A stretch of DNA of 64,000 nucleotides from Allium sativum (GCA_030737875.1 CM060925.1:479755514-479819513); one strand, 5' to 3'; shown: positions 33,291-46,286, counted from the stretch's first letter. Program-made: numbers and translations. The notes: generated by a model from the letters alone, not told the origin.

Positions 33291-36200
33291 AAATAATTAT
33301 TAAAGGGTTAAAAATGTGATCTGTAACGTAGGTATGTTATGTAAATTGGCAAATCTGAAATTCAGAAAAGAAATGGAGGAGTGGGTCCCAAGGTGAGAAC
33401 TCCTCACTATAATTTTCTTATACAGTTATTTATTTTATGATTGCATATATGAACTGTTCCCCGTCGTCCACAGACCATGGACGACTTGTTTGTTTGTTTG
33501 ATTTTGTTGTGAAAATTGTTTGTGATGTGAAATGGGTTGAAAAAAATGTTCTTGTGTTGAAATAAAATATTTTTTAGTTAAAAATATATTTTTTAACATG
33601 TAAATGAATAAAATAAATATTCATAAACAAATCGGACGATTTTTTTATGTACACCAATTTGACTGATATTGATTGGGACGATATATTTTACACATCGCCC
33701 AACTGCACAAATAATATCCAATATTTGTTTGTTGGAACCCCACACGGGTATTGGGATGATAGATGACATACACTAGTCCCAATAATTAGCTGTATGTCGA
33801 TCAATTGATTGGCAGACTGTTGTAAGCGTTAAATATTTATATTTAATGCTTATGCAGTGTAGAATGCACTTTGGATGATGGCTGACTATGTTTGATTGTT
33901 GTTGTGTACATGTGTGTATGAAATCCATATAAATAACATTATATGGTAATTGACTGTGTCTGATTCCAGCTCAGAAAGAATGAATATTTTAAAATAATGA
34001 ATATTTTAAAATAACGAATATTTTAAAATAATGATTATTTTAAAATAATATTCAGTAAAAGATCAAAATTTGACTTTGATGTCTGATTTGGGATGGACAT
34101 GAATATATTTAAATATTTATAGCCATGTTGATTAGATATGCACTATTTTGACGCGAACGATATTTATATCGATTTTATTCATTTTTGTAATGAATATTGG
34201 AAAGGAATTGATTTCAAAATCTAATATTTTGAAAATATTATCATTTATATTTCAATGATATGGAATATTCAATTTTGATTAGATATTGAATATGAAGTTG
34301 AAATCGTTTTGAAAACCAATTTAAAACGATTTATAAAATACCTTTTGAAAGGAAATCAACGAAATATATTTAATATATATTGTGTATATATATATATATA
34401 TAATGGCCTGAATAGAACGCGCCGCGCCGCAGCAGTTCGCGAATTTCGACCATTGACTTCGAATGGACATTACGGGAGATCCAACCGTCGGATTCTCCTA
34501 AACCCGGAACCGTTGGGTTCGTATCGAAAAAAGCTTTCCAAGAATATTAGAAATTTGAAATCTAACGGTTGGATTTGGAATTATGTCCAAATCAAATTTG
34601 GAAAAGGTCGTTGTAAGTGCAGTTCGATGACCGTTTATGGAAATCGACTGTATGTGCCTTGATAAAATTATTAAAAGTATCAATAATTTGTGTAAAATAA
34701 TAATAAATGATTTGGAAAGAATTGGGCTGAAAAATTCGATATTTGGAAAGATAAAAATATATTTTTATCAAAATGAACTAGTTATGAACTAGAATAATAA
34801 ATCCAATATTTTTAAAATAAATAAATTGGATTTGAAATGGTTTTAAAAATAACCGGAATTTCCTATATATGAATTGGAATGGATTTGAATCGAAATTGTC
34901 TTCGGAATATTTCGATGTTGGGTTTCGTGCTTATACAAATATTGTTATGGAAATTTGAAAGATATATTTATATCATTATTTCCAATACGATATTTGTTGG
35001 TTGTAGTACTTGATACTGAATATAAGCCAATATATTTTCTATTCAGAACCCTGTATTTAATATCAAATGGGATTTTGGGTTTTTTCATGAACGGTGTCTT
35101 CAGCAACGCTATTCTTGAACCCCATGTGAAGAGAATTAATCTTTTAATTAAGATTGTTAAAGTTTCCAATTATATTTAATAATTGGAATAAAATGGAATG
35201 TGGATTGGGTTTACTGTGAACTGTGTTTTAACGACTTTCATTCTTTAACTCCTTTTACAGTGGAACAAGATTTGGAATTTATAAATCTTTTGTTAAGATT
35301 TAAATGAGATTTTCCAAAGTAAAGTTTTCCAATTTAACATATTAAATTGGAATTGAATGGAATTCGATTTGGTAATAATCGAAGTAAGCTTCGATAGAGG
35401 AAGACGGTTAATATATATGGAATTTAAAAGGCCTTGTTGTTAATCCCTTTATATTATAGGTTGGATATGGTAGTTTATATCGATTATATATATATATATA
35501 TCGATTTGTTTTCCACAAAGATTCAATTGTTAATGAAATGTGATTTTGGGTTGTCGTGAATGGTATCTTTAATAATACTGTTCCTAGACCCAACGGAGTT
35601 AAGAAAATCAGAAACTAACTGGAGATTAGTTAAGTTGAATGGTTTCCTGGGTATGCATCTGATGTTGGTTTCGCCTTCGAGGTTAATACTTAGGGAATTG
35701 TTCACTTGCTAATTTACGGCCAAAGGATGATGGAATGGAATGTGATTTTGGGTTTATAGTGAACCGTGTTTTAAATGACATTGGTTCTTTAACCCAGTTA
35801 AAGACAGGATATGATTTCCCAAGTTAAACAATCATTAATATTGATTTTTGAGAAGATTAAAACCAAGTGGAGTTTTAATGAATCTTTAACTAGATTGAAA
35901 TGATAGAGAAAGGAGTATCACCAGTTTAGCTTAATTAAATCTTTAATTAGATTTGAATGTGAAATGGTAATTGAATTTATCGACAACACCGTGGTGTTAG
36001 ATATGAAGTATTACCAGTTTTACTTCATGGGTTGAATAGGTTGGGGCTGGGAAATTTAACAAATGATTACTTCAGTAAGGTCCGCTAATCCGGACTAGTT
36101 TGGATAAACCACAATTTGGTTTGGGTTGAAATCCAAAGGAAAATTAAAGAATAAATTTAAAGCAATTATCTTTGATAAAATTAATGGGAACCTTTCCCAA

Positions 36201-37868
36201 AGTATAAGAATATTTGAATAAAGGTATATTCTGGATTGGAATGAGGCGTATGTTGTGCTTTTATAGCACTTGTTTATTATATACGCAAGTTATTCATAAA
36301 TACCGGGTTTCTCCCATTCTGAATAACTGATTCGACGATATGTCGAGGATGAAGACGGTGGTCGAAGACCGTAGGTCTTCGCATCATTTGGATGATTATT
36401 GATGTCTTGATTAGGTTGTACACCTAAGACAAGGTAATAAGTGGTGATCGTCCAGACGTACTTGGAGATCGATCGGATATACGAGGACCTCTCTCCTGTA
36501 TTGGACATACAGGATGAGGAATAAGGTGCCTCCGGTTTCCTTCTGATCTAGAATGAACTTGTAAATGGATGCGTGTCTGACATCGGATTTTACTCTGTGT
36601 GATTGATAGACATCGGTTGCATAGTGTGAATTGCCTGTGTGGCATGCTGAGATGCCAATGATCAAGGCTTCTGTTGAAAAGCAGAGTCTCGTGGTTGATG
36701 ATCAAAGCACGGCTTTAATATAGTGTGCTTTGTGTAGCGTTAATTCGCGAGCCTCACACTCCAGTGTGAACCAAAAACGGGAGAGAACTTCAGGGAGGAC
36801 GTGCGTTTCCTTCTAGCTAGGAGTGGTGTCTTGGGTTTTACATGCCCGGGCATTTTACTTATGTGGATGACAGATAGCGAGGAGCCTCAGTTATATCGGT
36901 CGTTCCGGGGCCAATGGTTTGGTCGGGATATGACCAGTTTACGCCCCATAGGGCGGGGAAACATAGTGTTCAGGCATTTTAATCCACATCGAGTGGACCG
37001 GCCCTGACGATCCAAGGGCCCACCTTAATCTGGGTCCTGAGACACGGGCTAAAGCGTCTCGAAGCGGTAAGGACGATCCCTTGCCTTGGTTCACAAATGG
37101 AAATCCAAATTCCAACACGTGACATTTGCGGTTTTAATTATAGAGCCTAGTATTGGCTACATGATATATGGTTCTCTTGCCGTCTAGGATGGGTACATTT
37201 ATATTTGAAGTTGTTTTATACACTATGCACTTATAATAGTATCAAATGATCTGATTTAACGTACCAAGCATGTTTGGCTATTATAAGGGAAAACCCTATC
37301 CCTCGGCTTGCGTTGCGTTGTGTGATAGGACCTGGGTCTTATAATTGCTTCATTTTTCCGAAAAGCATTGCGTTGTTTTGATATATGCACTGGTATTCTT
37401 GGGAGGAAACCAGTTTTGTGTTATATGTCGTGGTCCCTTGATATATCTGATTTAAATTAAAGTTTTAAATAACTGTTTTAGTTCTCACACCAGTCACATG
37501 ACAGACCTGGAGTTTATTGTTTTAACCTAAACTCTGGGTGCCCTTATTTTCCATGGGCAGCTAGTAGTTTTGATTTTGCAGATTTATATTCATATGGTCC
37601 TAGTTTATAGCTGAAGCGATATTCGGAAAGCTCTGTATCCGTGTATTTCTTCCAGTTTTGTTTTGTATTATTTTTCACTGCTATGTAATGTAATTTGAAT
37701 CTCTGATATTTTTCTGATGTATATTATTTGTTAATACTCTGTATATTCTTGTATTCTGATGGAATTGTTGTAATAAGCAATGAAATGTTCTTCTGTTTGT
37801 GTTCTGATTTGTCGTGTTCACAAAGCAGTCCGAGCTTTCCTTCACGGGGAAGTTTCGGGTCCTTACAG

Positions 37869-37880
37869 TGGTATCATAGC
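37869..37880 (+). other. LARD1 primer-binding site (one mismatch)
   Basis: TGGTATCATAGC one base after the LTR end; differs from the iMet consensus TGGTATCAGAGC at one position, probably a post-insertion mutation. Confidence 0.8.
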
Positions 37881-38724
37881 TTTGGTTTACAAAGCTCGAA
37901 GAACAAGACACATTAGAACCAAACGAAAGAATTCATCAGAGATTGGATTAGTAATATCCAATGAGAATGAACCGTTCGAAATAGGATCGGTAGTATCCTA
38001 GAATGAGTCCGAAGAGTGTTTTAAAAAAAATATATTTGAAAACAAATTTGGTTTTGAAAATTTAAACTTTATTATTCGTATTTGAATATTTATTTTAAAT
38101 TTATTTGGACTATCAAGTATATAGAGATTTGAATATATGTCTGATCCACGTGTATTGAAGCCTCAAATATACCGGATGGATATAGAATTACACTCTAGTC
38201 GCCCGGTCATGATTCTATCGATGATGTACGACATCAGTAGTCTTTTTCGAGTTTCGAAAGTGGGATATCTATATATTTCCAATTAACTAGTGTGAGAACC
38301 AAAACTAGATAGGATTATTTGTTGTGATTTGGCATCAAAAACATGCTTTTTGACTATGTATTAAAGTTATATATTTGAAACGATAATCCATTAATTGATT
38401 GATGTTTGTGTTGTGTGATTATTTGTTAACCAATAAAACCATTATGTGAATGAATGGTACATATAACCAAATTGGCTTGCTGCTTGGTTGTTTCTTTTTC
38501 TCTTTGATTGGAGAGGCCTATGTGGCGGTTTGGGGATTTTCCCGCTTCTCCGGTACAAAGGAGGTTATGGCGAATTTTTTTGAGAATTTAGGGTGTTAGC
38601 CAAATTTTTGAAGGATTGGAAAATTCTTAGAAACTGAAAAGTTGAAGAATGAAAGCCAGAATGAAAGTTGAGTTGGTTTGTAAAACAACTTTCAGCTCCG
38701 TTCCTTTTCGAGGACGAAAAATTT

Positions 38725-38737
38725 TTGTGGTGGAGAT
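38725..38737 (+). other. LARD1 polypurine tract (degenerate)
   Basis: TTGTGGTGGAGAT next to the 3' LTR start; compare AAGTGGGGGAGAT in LARD2 and LARD3. Substitutions have eroded the purine run. Confidence 0.7.
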
Positions 38738-39633
38738 TGTAATAGCCCGGAAAATCCGAACCAAATTAAAAATTTTATTTTGGTAGTTTTGATGAATTTT
38801 GAAAATTTAAAATGATTTATTTTATAAAATAACAACTAGAAATTTATTTTGAATAGAATTAGAGCGTATATATTTATTTGAATCAATGTTAGAATACAAT
38901 TATTCATTTTTAATTATAAAAGGAATTGGAAATGGAGCGGTAGTTTGAAAATTCGATTTCAAATTTCAAATGAATGTACAGGATTCAAAATAAACCGGAT
39001 TTTAGCGAAATCAAAAATATTAGAATCTATTGGAAAATATCTTCCCAAAGAATCTGAAAAATTGCAATTTCATAGCGGGAATAAAAAGTTATGTCCAGTG
39101 GAAAATTTGGAATAGTCGTTACGGAAAATATAGCCCTTAAAAATGGAAATTTTGCAAGCGACCTCAGTTTTCAACGAAACCACTTTTGTTGGATCCGGGA
39201 TGTCAAATTATTGCTATATTCCAAAATTCATAATTTTTTGAATCAATATGGGAGCATGGCAAAAGAAAACGTGTTTTGACATTTTTAGTCAATTTGGATC
39301 GACCAGAAAATGGCCATTTTTCAAACGGTCTTCAAATTTGACGAAATTAGTTTTGTTAGGACCGTATCGTCAATACAAAGCTAGAAATAATTTTTCTGTA
39401 ATTTTTGGGGTCAGTATATGACCACAGTAAATTGAAATGTGCATTCAAATTCAATATACATTGATTTATATTTTAATTTGAACGGAAACTGACCGTAACA
39501 AGCGAATTAGCGTACGAAACATATCCCATTGTGTTTGAAATGGGGGTAATTACCTAAGGGCGACAGTCGTTGGGTTTGATACGGAGTCCAAACGAAAAGA
39601 CAACTTTATGGAGAAAAATAAAATAATAATAAT

Positions 39634-39648
39634 AAATATATATATATT
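39634..39648 (+). promoter_or_regulatory. Candidate TATA box, LARD1 3' LTR
   Basis: AAATATATATATATT followed by CTCCCCCCTCTCACC; same position and context as in the 5' LTR. Confidence 0.5.
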
Positions 39649-39659
39649 CTCCCCCCTCT

Positions 39660-40150
39660 CACCTTTCTCTCTCTTCCTCCTTTAACTTTCTCCATTCAAA
39701 ATCGATTCGGAAAATAAAAAAAACCTAACTGAACCCGACGCCCTCCCACCACCGCGCCGCCACCCACGTCGCTGCTCCACCGCCCACGCCACCGAAGCTC
39801 CGGCGAGACCCCCCTGCTGCACCTTTTCCCCCTGTCTTCCTCCTCCCTGCTCCGTTAAAACCTACGAACACCTCCCCAATTCACGAATACCAACCGCCGG
39901 ACCCCCCATTCCGCCACCGCCGGCCAGTGCGCCACCCCCGCCACCTCCCTGACCTCCTGCACAAGCTCCTCCCTCCTCCTGCTCTAATTCGAAACGACCT
40001 TAACCCCAACCCCCCCCCCCCACCCCAACAACAACGACCACTCCTGAGAGACCCGTCGCCGCTTGAGCCTTCCACTGCCGCTCCAGCAACTCCTACCGAA
40101 GACCATGGACCTTCCTCCGTCGAAGTTTGAATTTTTAGAAGAAAGAAAAG
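39660..40150 (+). other. GC-rich leader module of LARD1 3' LTR
   Basis: Counterpart of 32100-32570 with substitutions and a shorter, interrupted poly-C run. Reading frames are not kept in register between the two copies. Confidence 0.55.
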
Positions 40151-40880
40151 TGAGTTTTTATATTTATTTTTATTTATTTATGTTAATAAAAATAGGATCT
40201 TTATATATATATATATACGAATAGTAAATAAAAATATAATTTTTACATATAAAGAAATGATTTTTATTTATACATGACGTGGGAAAGTTTAGATTTTTAT
40301 CTACATGGAAGTTCAGATTTTTAATTATATTAAAGCTTAGATTTCTATTCACATGAAATTATAATTTTTGAATATATAAAGTAGAGATTTTTAATTAGAA
40401 AATTTTTTATTTTTGTTCATGAAAAGAGAAGATTTTTAAACATAAAAAGGTAAGATTTTTATAGAAAGAAAGATTGAATTTTTATATAAAGGTTTGGATT
40501 TTTATATGAACAGATTTGGAATAAAAATGTGATTTTTATATTGAAAGTGAACAAATAAAGATGTGATTTTTATCATGTAGTAGCGTATAAAAAGATTTGA
40601 TTTTTGAAACAAAAAGATTTGATTTTTGAAAATATAAAAGTTTTGTTTATATAAAAAGATATGATTTTGTATATATAATAGAGAAAATAAAAATAATATT
40701 TTTATATGAGTAGCGAATTAAAAACATGATTTGTATATAATAAAGAATATAAAAACATAATCTTTTCTATACGTGTAGCGTTATAAAAATATAATTTTTA
40801 TACATATAGTAGTGATATTAAAAACGTGATTTTTATCGCATGTATGTTGTTTATAAAATGAGCATACAAAGAAATAATTA
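40150..40880 (+). repeat. AT-rich palindrome array, LARD1 3' LTR
   Basis: Counterpart of 32580-33290, with the same TGATTTTTAT-centred inverted repeats and linkers. Confidence 0.7.
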
Positions 40881-43800
40881 TTAAAGGGTTAAAAATTGTG
40901 ATCTTTAATGAATTGGAAAGGAATTGATTTCAAAATCTAATATTTTGAAAATATTATCATTTATATATCGATGATATGGAATATTCAATTTTGAGTAGAA
41001 ATTGAATATGAAGTTGAAATCATTTTGAAAACGAATTTAAAACAATTTATAAAATACGTTTTGAAAGGAAATCGATGAAATATATATAATATTATATATA
41101 TAATGGCCTGAATAGAACGCCCCGCGCCGCCGCAGTTCGGGAATTTCGACCATTGACTTCGAATGGACGTTACGGGAGATCCGACCGTCAGATTCTCCTA
41201 AAACCGGAACCGTTGGGTTCGTATCAAAAAGTGCTTTCCAACGAATATTAGAGATTTGAAATCTAATGGTTGGGTTTGGAATCATGTCCAAATCAAATTT
41301 GGAAAAGGTCATTGTAAGTGCAGTTCGATGACCGTTTATGGAAATCGACTGTATGGGTCTTGATAAAATTATTAAAAATATCAATAATTTGTGTAAAATC
41401 ATAATAAATGATTTTGAAAGAATTGGGATGAAAAATTCCATGTTTGGAAAGATAAATATATATATTTTAATCGAAATGAACTAGCTATGAACTAGAATAA
41501 TAAATCCAATATTTTTAAAATAAATAAATTGGATTTGAAATGGTTTTAAAAATAACCGGAATTTCCAATATATGAACTGGAATGGATTTGAATCGAAATT
41601 GTCTTCGTAATATTTCGATGTTGAGTTTCGTGATTATACAGATATTATTATGGAAATTTGAAAGATATATTTATATCATTATTTCCAATACGATATTTGT
41701 TGTTGTAGTATTTAATATTGAATATAAGCCGATATATTTTCTATTCAGAGCCTTGTATTTAATATCAAATGGGATTTTGGGTTTGTCGTGAATGGTGTCT
41801 TCAGCAACACTGTTCTTGAACCCCATGTGAAGAGAATTAATCTTTTAATTAAGATTGTTATAGTTTCCAATTATATTTAATAATTGGAATAAAATGGAAT
41901 GTGAATTAGGTTTATCGTGAACTGTGTTTTAGCGACATTCGTTCTTTAACCCGTTTTACAGTGAAATGGGATTTGGAATTTATAACTCTTTTGTTAAGAA
42001 TTAAAGGAGATTTTCTAAAGTAAAGTTTTCTAATTTAACATATTAAATTGGAATTGAATGGAATTCGATTTGGTAATAATCGAAGTAAGCTTCTATAGAG
42101 GAAAACGGTTAACATATATGGAATTTAAAAGGCCTTCTCATTATTCCATTTATATTATTGGTTGGATATTGAAGTTTTTATCGATTTATTTTCCATGAAT
42201 ATTCCATTGTTAATGAATGTGATTTTGGGTTGTCATGAATGGTATCTTTAATAATACTATTCTTAGACCCAACGGAGTTAAGAAAATCAGAAACTAACTA
42301 GAGATTAGTTAAGCTAAATGGTTTCCTGCGTATGGATCTGATGTTGGTTTCGGGCTTCGGGGTTAATACTTAGGGAGCTGTTCACTTGCAAATTTACGGT
42401 TAAAGGCTGATGGAATGGAATGTGATTTTGGGTTTATAGTGAACCGTGTTTCAAATGACATTTGTTCTTTATCCCAGTTAAAGACATGATATGATTTACC
42501 AAGTTAAACAATCATTAATATTCATTTTTGGGAAGATTAAAACAAAGTCGAGTTTTAATGAATCTTTAATTTGGTTGAAATGATCGAGAATGGAGTATCA
42601 CCAGTTTTTCTTAGTTAAATCTTTAATTAGATTTGAACGTGAAATGGTAATTGAATTTACCGATAACACCGTGGTGTTAGATACAAAGTATTACCAAATT
42701 TACTTCATAGGATGAATAGGTTGGGGTTAGGAAATTTAATAAATGATTACTTCGGTAAGGTCCGCTAATCCCGACTAGTTTGGATAAACCACGATTTAGT
42801 TTGGATTGAAATCGATAGGAAGATTAAAGAATAAATTTAAAGAATTTATCTTTGATAAAATTAATGAGAACCTTTCCCAAAGTATAAGAATATTTGAATA
42901 AAGGAATATTCTGGATTCGAATGAGGCGTATGTTGTGTTTTTGTAGCACTTGTTTATTATATACTCGAGTTATTCAGAAAGATCGGGTTTATCCCATTCT
43001 GAATAACTGATTCGACGATATGTCGAGGATGAAGACGGTGGTCGAAGACTGGAGGTCTTCACATCGTTTGGATGATTACGGATGTCTTGATTGGGTTGTA
43101 CACCCAAGACAAGGTAATAAGTGGTGATCGTCCAGACGTACTTGGAGATTAACCGGATATGCGAGGACCTCTCTCTTGTATTGGACATACGGGATGAGGA
43201 ATAAGTTGCCTCTGGTTTCATTTAGACTCATAAAGAACTTGTAAATGGATGTGTGTCTGACATCGGATTTCACTCTGTGTGATTGATAGACATCGGTTGC
43301 ATAGCGTGAATTTCCTGTGTGGCATACTGAGATGCAAATGATCAAGGCTTCTTTTGAAATGCAGAGTCTTGTGGTTGATGATCAAAGCACGGCTTTAATA
43401 TAGCATAGCTTTGTGTAGCGTTAATTCGCGAGCCTCACACCCCGGTGTGAACTAGAAACGGGAGAGAACTTCAGGGAGGACATGTGTTTCCTTCTAGCTA
43501 GGAGTGGTGTTTTGGGTTTTAAAAGCCTGGACATTTTACTTATGTGGATGATGGATAGCAAGGCGCCTCGGTTATATCGGTCTTTTCCGGGGCCGATGGT
43601 TTGGTCGGGACATGACAAGTTTACGCCCCGTAGGGCGGGGAAACGTAGTGTTCAGGCATTTTAATCCACATCGAGTGGACCGGCCCTGACGATCCAAGGG
43701 CCCACCTGAGTCTGGTCCTGAGACACGGGCTAGAGCGTCTCGAAGCGGTAAGGATGATCCCTTGCCTTGGTTCACAGATGGGAATCCAACTTCCAATACG

Positions 43801-44549
43801 TGACATTTGCGGTTTTGATTGTACAACATAGTATTGGCAACATGATATATGGTACCCATGCCGTCTAGGATTGATACATTTATATTTGAAGTTGTTTTAT
43901 ACATATTGCACTTATAATAGTATCAAATGATTTGATTTAATGTACCAAGCATGTTCGGCTATTATAAGGGAAAACCCTATCCCCCGGCTTGCGTTGCATT
44001 GTGTGATAGGACCTGGGTCTTATAATAGCTTCATTTTTCCAAAAAACATTGCGTTGTTTTGATATATGCACTGGTATTCTTGGGAGGACACACGTTCCGT
44101 ATTATATGGCGTGGTCCCTTGATATATCTGATTAAAAGTAAAATTTTAAATAACTGTTTTAGTTCTCACACCAGTCACATGACTGACCTGGAGTTTATTG
44201 TTTTAACCTGAAATCTGGTTGCCCTTATTTTCCACGGGAAGCTAGTAGTTTTGGTTCTGCAGATTTTTATTCACAGGGTCCTGGTTTATAGCTGAAGTGA
44301 TATTCGGAAAGCTCTGTATCCATGTATTTCTTCCAGTTATGTTTTTTTATTATTTTCCGCTGTTATGTAATGTAATTTGAATCTCTGATTTTTTTCTGAT
44401 GTATATTATTTGTTAATACTCTGTATATTCTTGTATTCTGATGGAATTGTTGTACTAAGCAATGAAATGTTCTTCTGTTTGTGTTCTGATTTGTCGTGTT
44501 CTCAAAGCAATCCGGGATTTCCTTCACGCCGATGTTTCGGGTCCTTATA

Positions 44550-44554
44550 GTTAG
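44550..44554. repeat. Target-site duplication GTTAG, right copy of LARD1
   Basis: GTTAG directly after the LTR end CCTTATA; identical to 31156-31160. Confidence 0.95.
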
Positions 44555-45742
44555 CCCGAAAGCTCTATTATCAATCTTATATTAAATGACGTATGGTCCT
44601 TCCCATTTCGGGCCCACGTAGAAGGGAGTCAGGAAGACGCAATTCATAACGAGGTCGCCAGGCTCAAAGGTCCTAGGTCGTACTTTCCAATTATTGTATC
44701 GAACAACCTGATGCCTCTACTTGAAAGCACGCAAGTCTGCCTCCTCTCTCTTCTCGTCAATCATGTCTAGTGATTCTAGGAGAAGAGCCATGTTCGTCAA
44801 AGGATCATAGCACATTATTCTATGAGACGGGACTTCAAGTTCTACCGAGAAAACTGCTTCTGAACCATAGGAGAGCGCAAAAGGAGTATGGCCATTTGCT
44901 GATTTGTGGGTAGACTGATATGCCCACAGAGCTAATGGTAACTCATCGACCCACTTAGACTTTTCCTGCTCCAGTCGCTTCTTCAGAATGATCTTGATAA
45001 TCTTTTTTACGACCTCTACTTGTCCATTTGATTGTAGGTGTGCAACTGTTGTATATTTCTTCCCGATATAATTTCGTCGACAAAAATCTTTGAAATCTAC
45101 GCTATCGAGTTGGGTTCCATTATCAGTAATGATGGTCCTGGGGAGCCCAAATCTATACATGATGTTCCTGACGATGAAGTTGATCACCTACTTGGTCGTG
45201 ATGGTGGTTAATGGTTCTGCTTCAGCCTACTTTGTAAAGTAATCCACTGCCACGATTGAATACTTCACTTCACCCTTGGATATCAGAAGGCTTCCAATAA
45301 TATCCACTTCCCACACTGAAAATAGCCAGGGACTCACCATTTGGGTGAGTTGGTTAGGCGGATCCCTAGGGATCTTAACAAATCTCTAGGATTTGTCGCA
45401 ACATCGTGAATAATTTGCCAAATCCCGGTTTATTGTTGGCCAAAAATAGCCATACTATGGAACTTCTTTGCCAGAGTCTACCCTCCAATATAATCGCTAC
45501 AATCTCCTTCGTGTACTTCTCGTAATATGTGCTTGACGTCATCATTAGCGATGCACTAGAGCAATGGAATAGAAAATCCTCTCCTTTAAAGCGTACCATG
45601 CGACGTATTATATCTTGAAGCTTTGCGAACAATGGTGCGTTTTTATTTCTTCCTTTCTAAAAGTGTTCCATGTTGCAAGAAATTCTTTATAGTGGTCATC
45701 CATGATTTTCTTTCAGGCTCGGTTTCCAATGTTTGATTAATT
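44555..45742 (-). pseudogene. Tat/Athila-type integrase region of pol (upstream half, split by LARD1)
   Basis: Minus-strand pol relic. From right to left in several frames: RKSWMTTIKNFLQHGTLLERK (RNase H to integrase linker), HILREVHEGDCSDYIGG (start of the zinc-binding module), VAVDYFTK then TAG then AEAEPLTTIT (core with first catalytic Asp and a Trp-to-stop change). Then comes an open frame of 156 codons (44717-45187) with IITDNGTQLDS (second Asp) and SNGQVEVV (Glu region; the usual HPQ reads HLQ). The final part continues to the LARD1 insertion point. Multiple stops and shifts make it inactive. Its right end is cut by the CACTA terminus at 45743. Confidence 0.88.
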
Positions 45743-46286
45743 CACTACACCTGAAAACAATTTTGCCACAGCTTTGGGCCGTGGCTAATCAGTTTTGCCA
45801 CGGCTTTAGACCGTGGAAAAATTGCGTGTGGCAAAAATTTTGCCACGGCTCAAAGCCGTGGCAGATTGAAATTTTGCCACGGTCCAAAGTCATGGCAGAT
45901 TATGTTTTACCACGGCTTTAGTCCGTGGCAAAATAACAGTTTGCCACGGCTCTGAGCCGTGGCAATTTGGAATCATAATTTATTTATATAATTTAGCCAC
46001 GTCTTTGGGCCGTGACTAAATTCAATTGAAGAACCTGCATATTAATCAAATCCCTCTACCCGAAGCATAATGCTTCGATTAGAACTAGGTTATACCCATC
46101 AATGTTAATTTATGAGAAGATCGTACTAAACCACTCAAGATCATAAAAAAGCTAAAGCAACTTTCATGGCATTGCAAATTAATAAAAACATCGACAATAA
46201 TATAAAAAATACTTCCATATGTAATAAAAGAGAAAACGGTAAAGAACATCCATGAGGAACTATAAACTGTTTATGTTGGAAAAAAT
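45743..46286 (+). mobile_element. CACTA (En/Spm-type) transposon terminus
   Basis: Starts CACTACACCTGAAAACAA after ATT, and is followed at once by an array of subterminal inverted repeats (45761-46021), the diagnostic layout of plant CACTA transposons where the transposase-accessory protein binds. The interior lies to the right. About 265 bp of AT-rich interior follow before the next retroelement border near 46287. No transposase domain and no matching TAGTG end with subterminal repeats is found in the window, so the element is truncated, or its other end lies to the right beyond later insertions. It abuts the Tat pol relic. Confidence 0.85.
45761..46021 (+). repeat. CACTA subterminal hairpin array, seven units
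   Basis: Seven copies, spaced irregularly about 30-50 bp, of a motif of the form GCCACGGCTTTAGGCCGTGGC. Each is its own inverted repeat, usually flanked by TTTT on the left and AAAA/AATT on the right. Variants include GCCACAGC, ACCACGGC and GCCACGTC. Confidence 0.9.

Larger units (their letters stand above)
31161..37867 (+). repeat. LARD1 5' LTR
   Basis: 6,707 bp, the longest LTR in the window. Landmarks: promoter 32058-32069, leader 32100-32570, palindrome array 32580-33290, GATTGGGACGATA near 33671, (TA)n at 34384-34402, conserved block 34405-34650, TTATTTCCAATACGAT near 34977, GAATGAGGCGTATG near 36238, GGAATTGTTGTAATAAGC near 37760. Confidence 0.93.
37868..38737 (+). other. LARD1 internal region, non-coding
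   Basis: 870 bp between LTRs. It begins with a degenerate PBS and ends with a degenerate PPT (TTGTGGTGGAGAT). It shares with LARD2 and LARD3 the ACAAGACACATTAGAACC stretch, the CACTCTAGTCGCCC motif, the GGCTTGCTGCTTGG motif, the GAATTTAGGGTGTTAGCC segment and the TTTTCGAGGACGAAAA pre-PPT motif. There is no conserved reading frame. Confidence 0.8.
31161..44549 (+). mobile_element. LARD1: complete giant-LTR non-autonomous retrotransposon
   Basis: 13,389 bp with a perfect 5-bp target duplication. 5' LTR 31161-37867 (6,707 bp), internal region 37868-38737 (870 bp), 3' LTR 38738-44549 (5,812 bp). LTRs thus make up about 94% of the element. No gag or pol frame is present. Features in order in each LTR: TGTAAYARCCCGG start, TATA box, CT-rich start and GC-rich leader, AT-rich palindrome array, GATTGGGACGATA landmark (5' LTR only), (TA)n plus ATGGCCTGAATAGAACGC block, and 3' terminal TTTCGGGTCCTTACA. 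The 3' LTR lacks about 870 bp present in the 5' LTR, which accounts for the size difference. It sits inside a Tat-type pol gene. Confidence 0.93.
38738..44549 (+). repeat. LARD1 3' LTR
   Basis: 5,812 bp starting TGTAATAGCCCGG. It aligns along the 5' LTR except for a deletion at about 40905, where the text jumps from the end of the palindrome array to the GGAAAGGAATTGATTTC segment, removing roughly 870 bp (33330-34190 in the 5' LTR). Landmarks: TATA 39634-39648, leader 39660-40150, array 40150-40880, short (TA)n at 41092-41103, conserved block 41105-41360. Confidence 0.92.

Noticed and set aside
31161..44549. Reading the LARD1 repeats as a simple segmental tandem duplication
   Set aside because: The single GTTAG duplication outside both copies, TG...CA-type ends, PBS and PPT between them, and the split pol gene show a retrotransposon insertion.
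45761..46021. Regularly spaced repeats that could suggest a CRISPR array
   Set aside because: Repeats are self-palindromic with irregular spacing and sit at a CACTACACC terminus in a plant genome; they are CACTA subterminal repeats.
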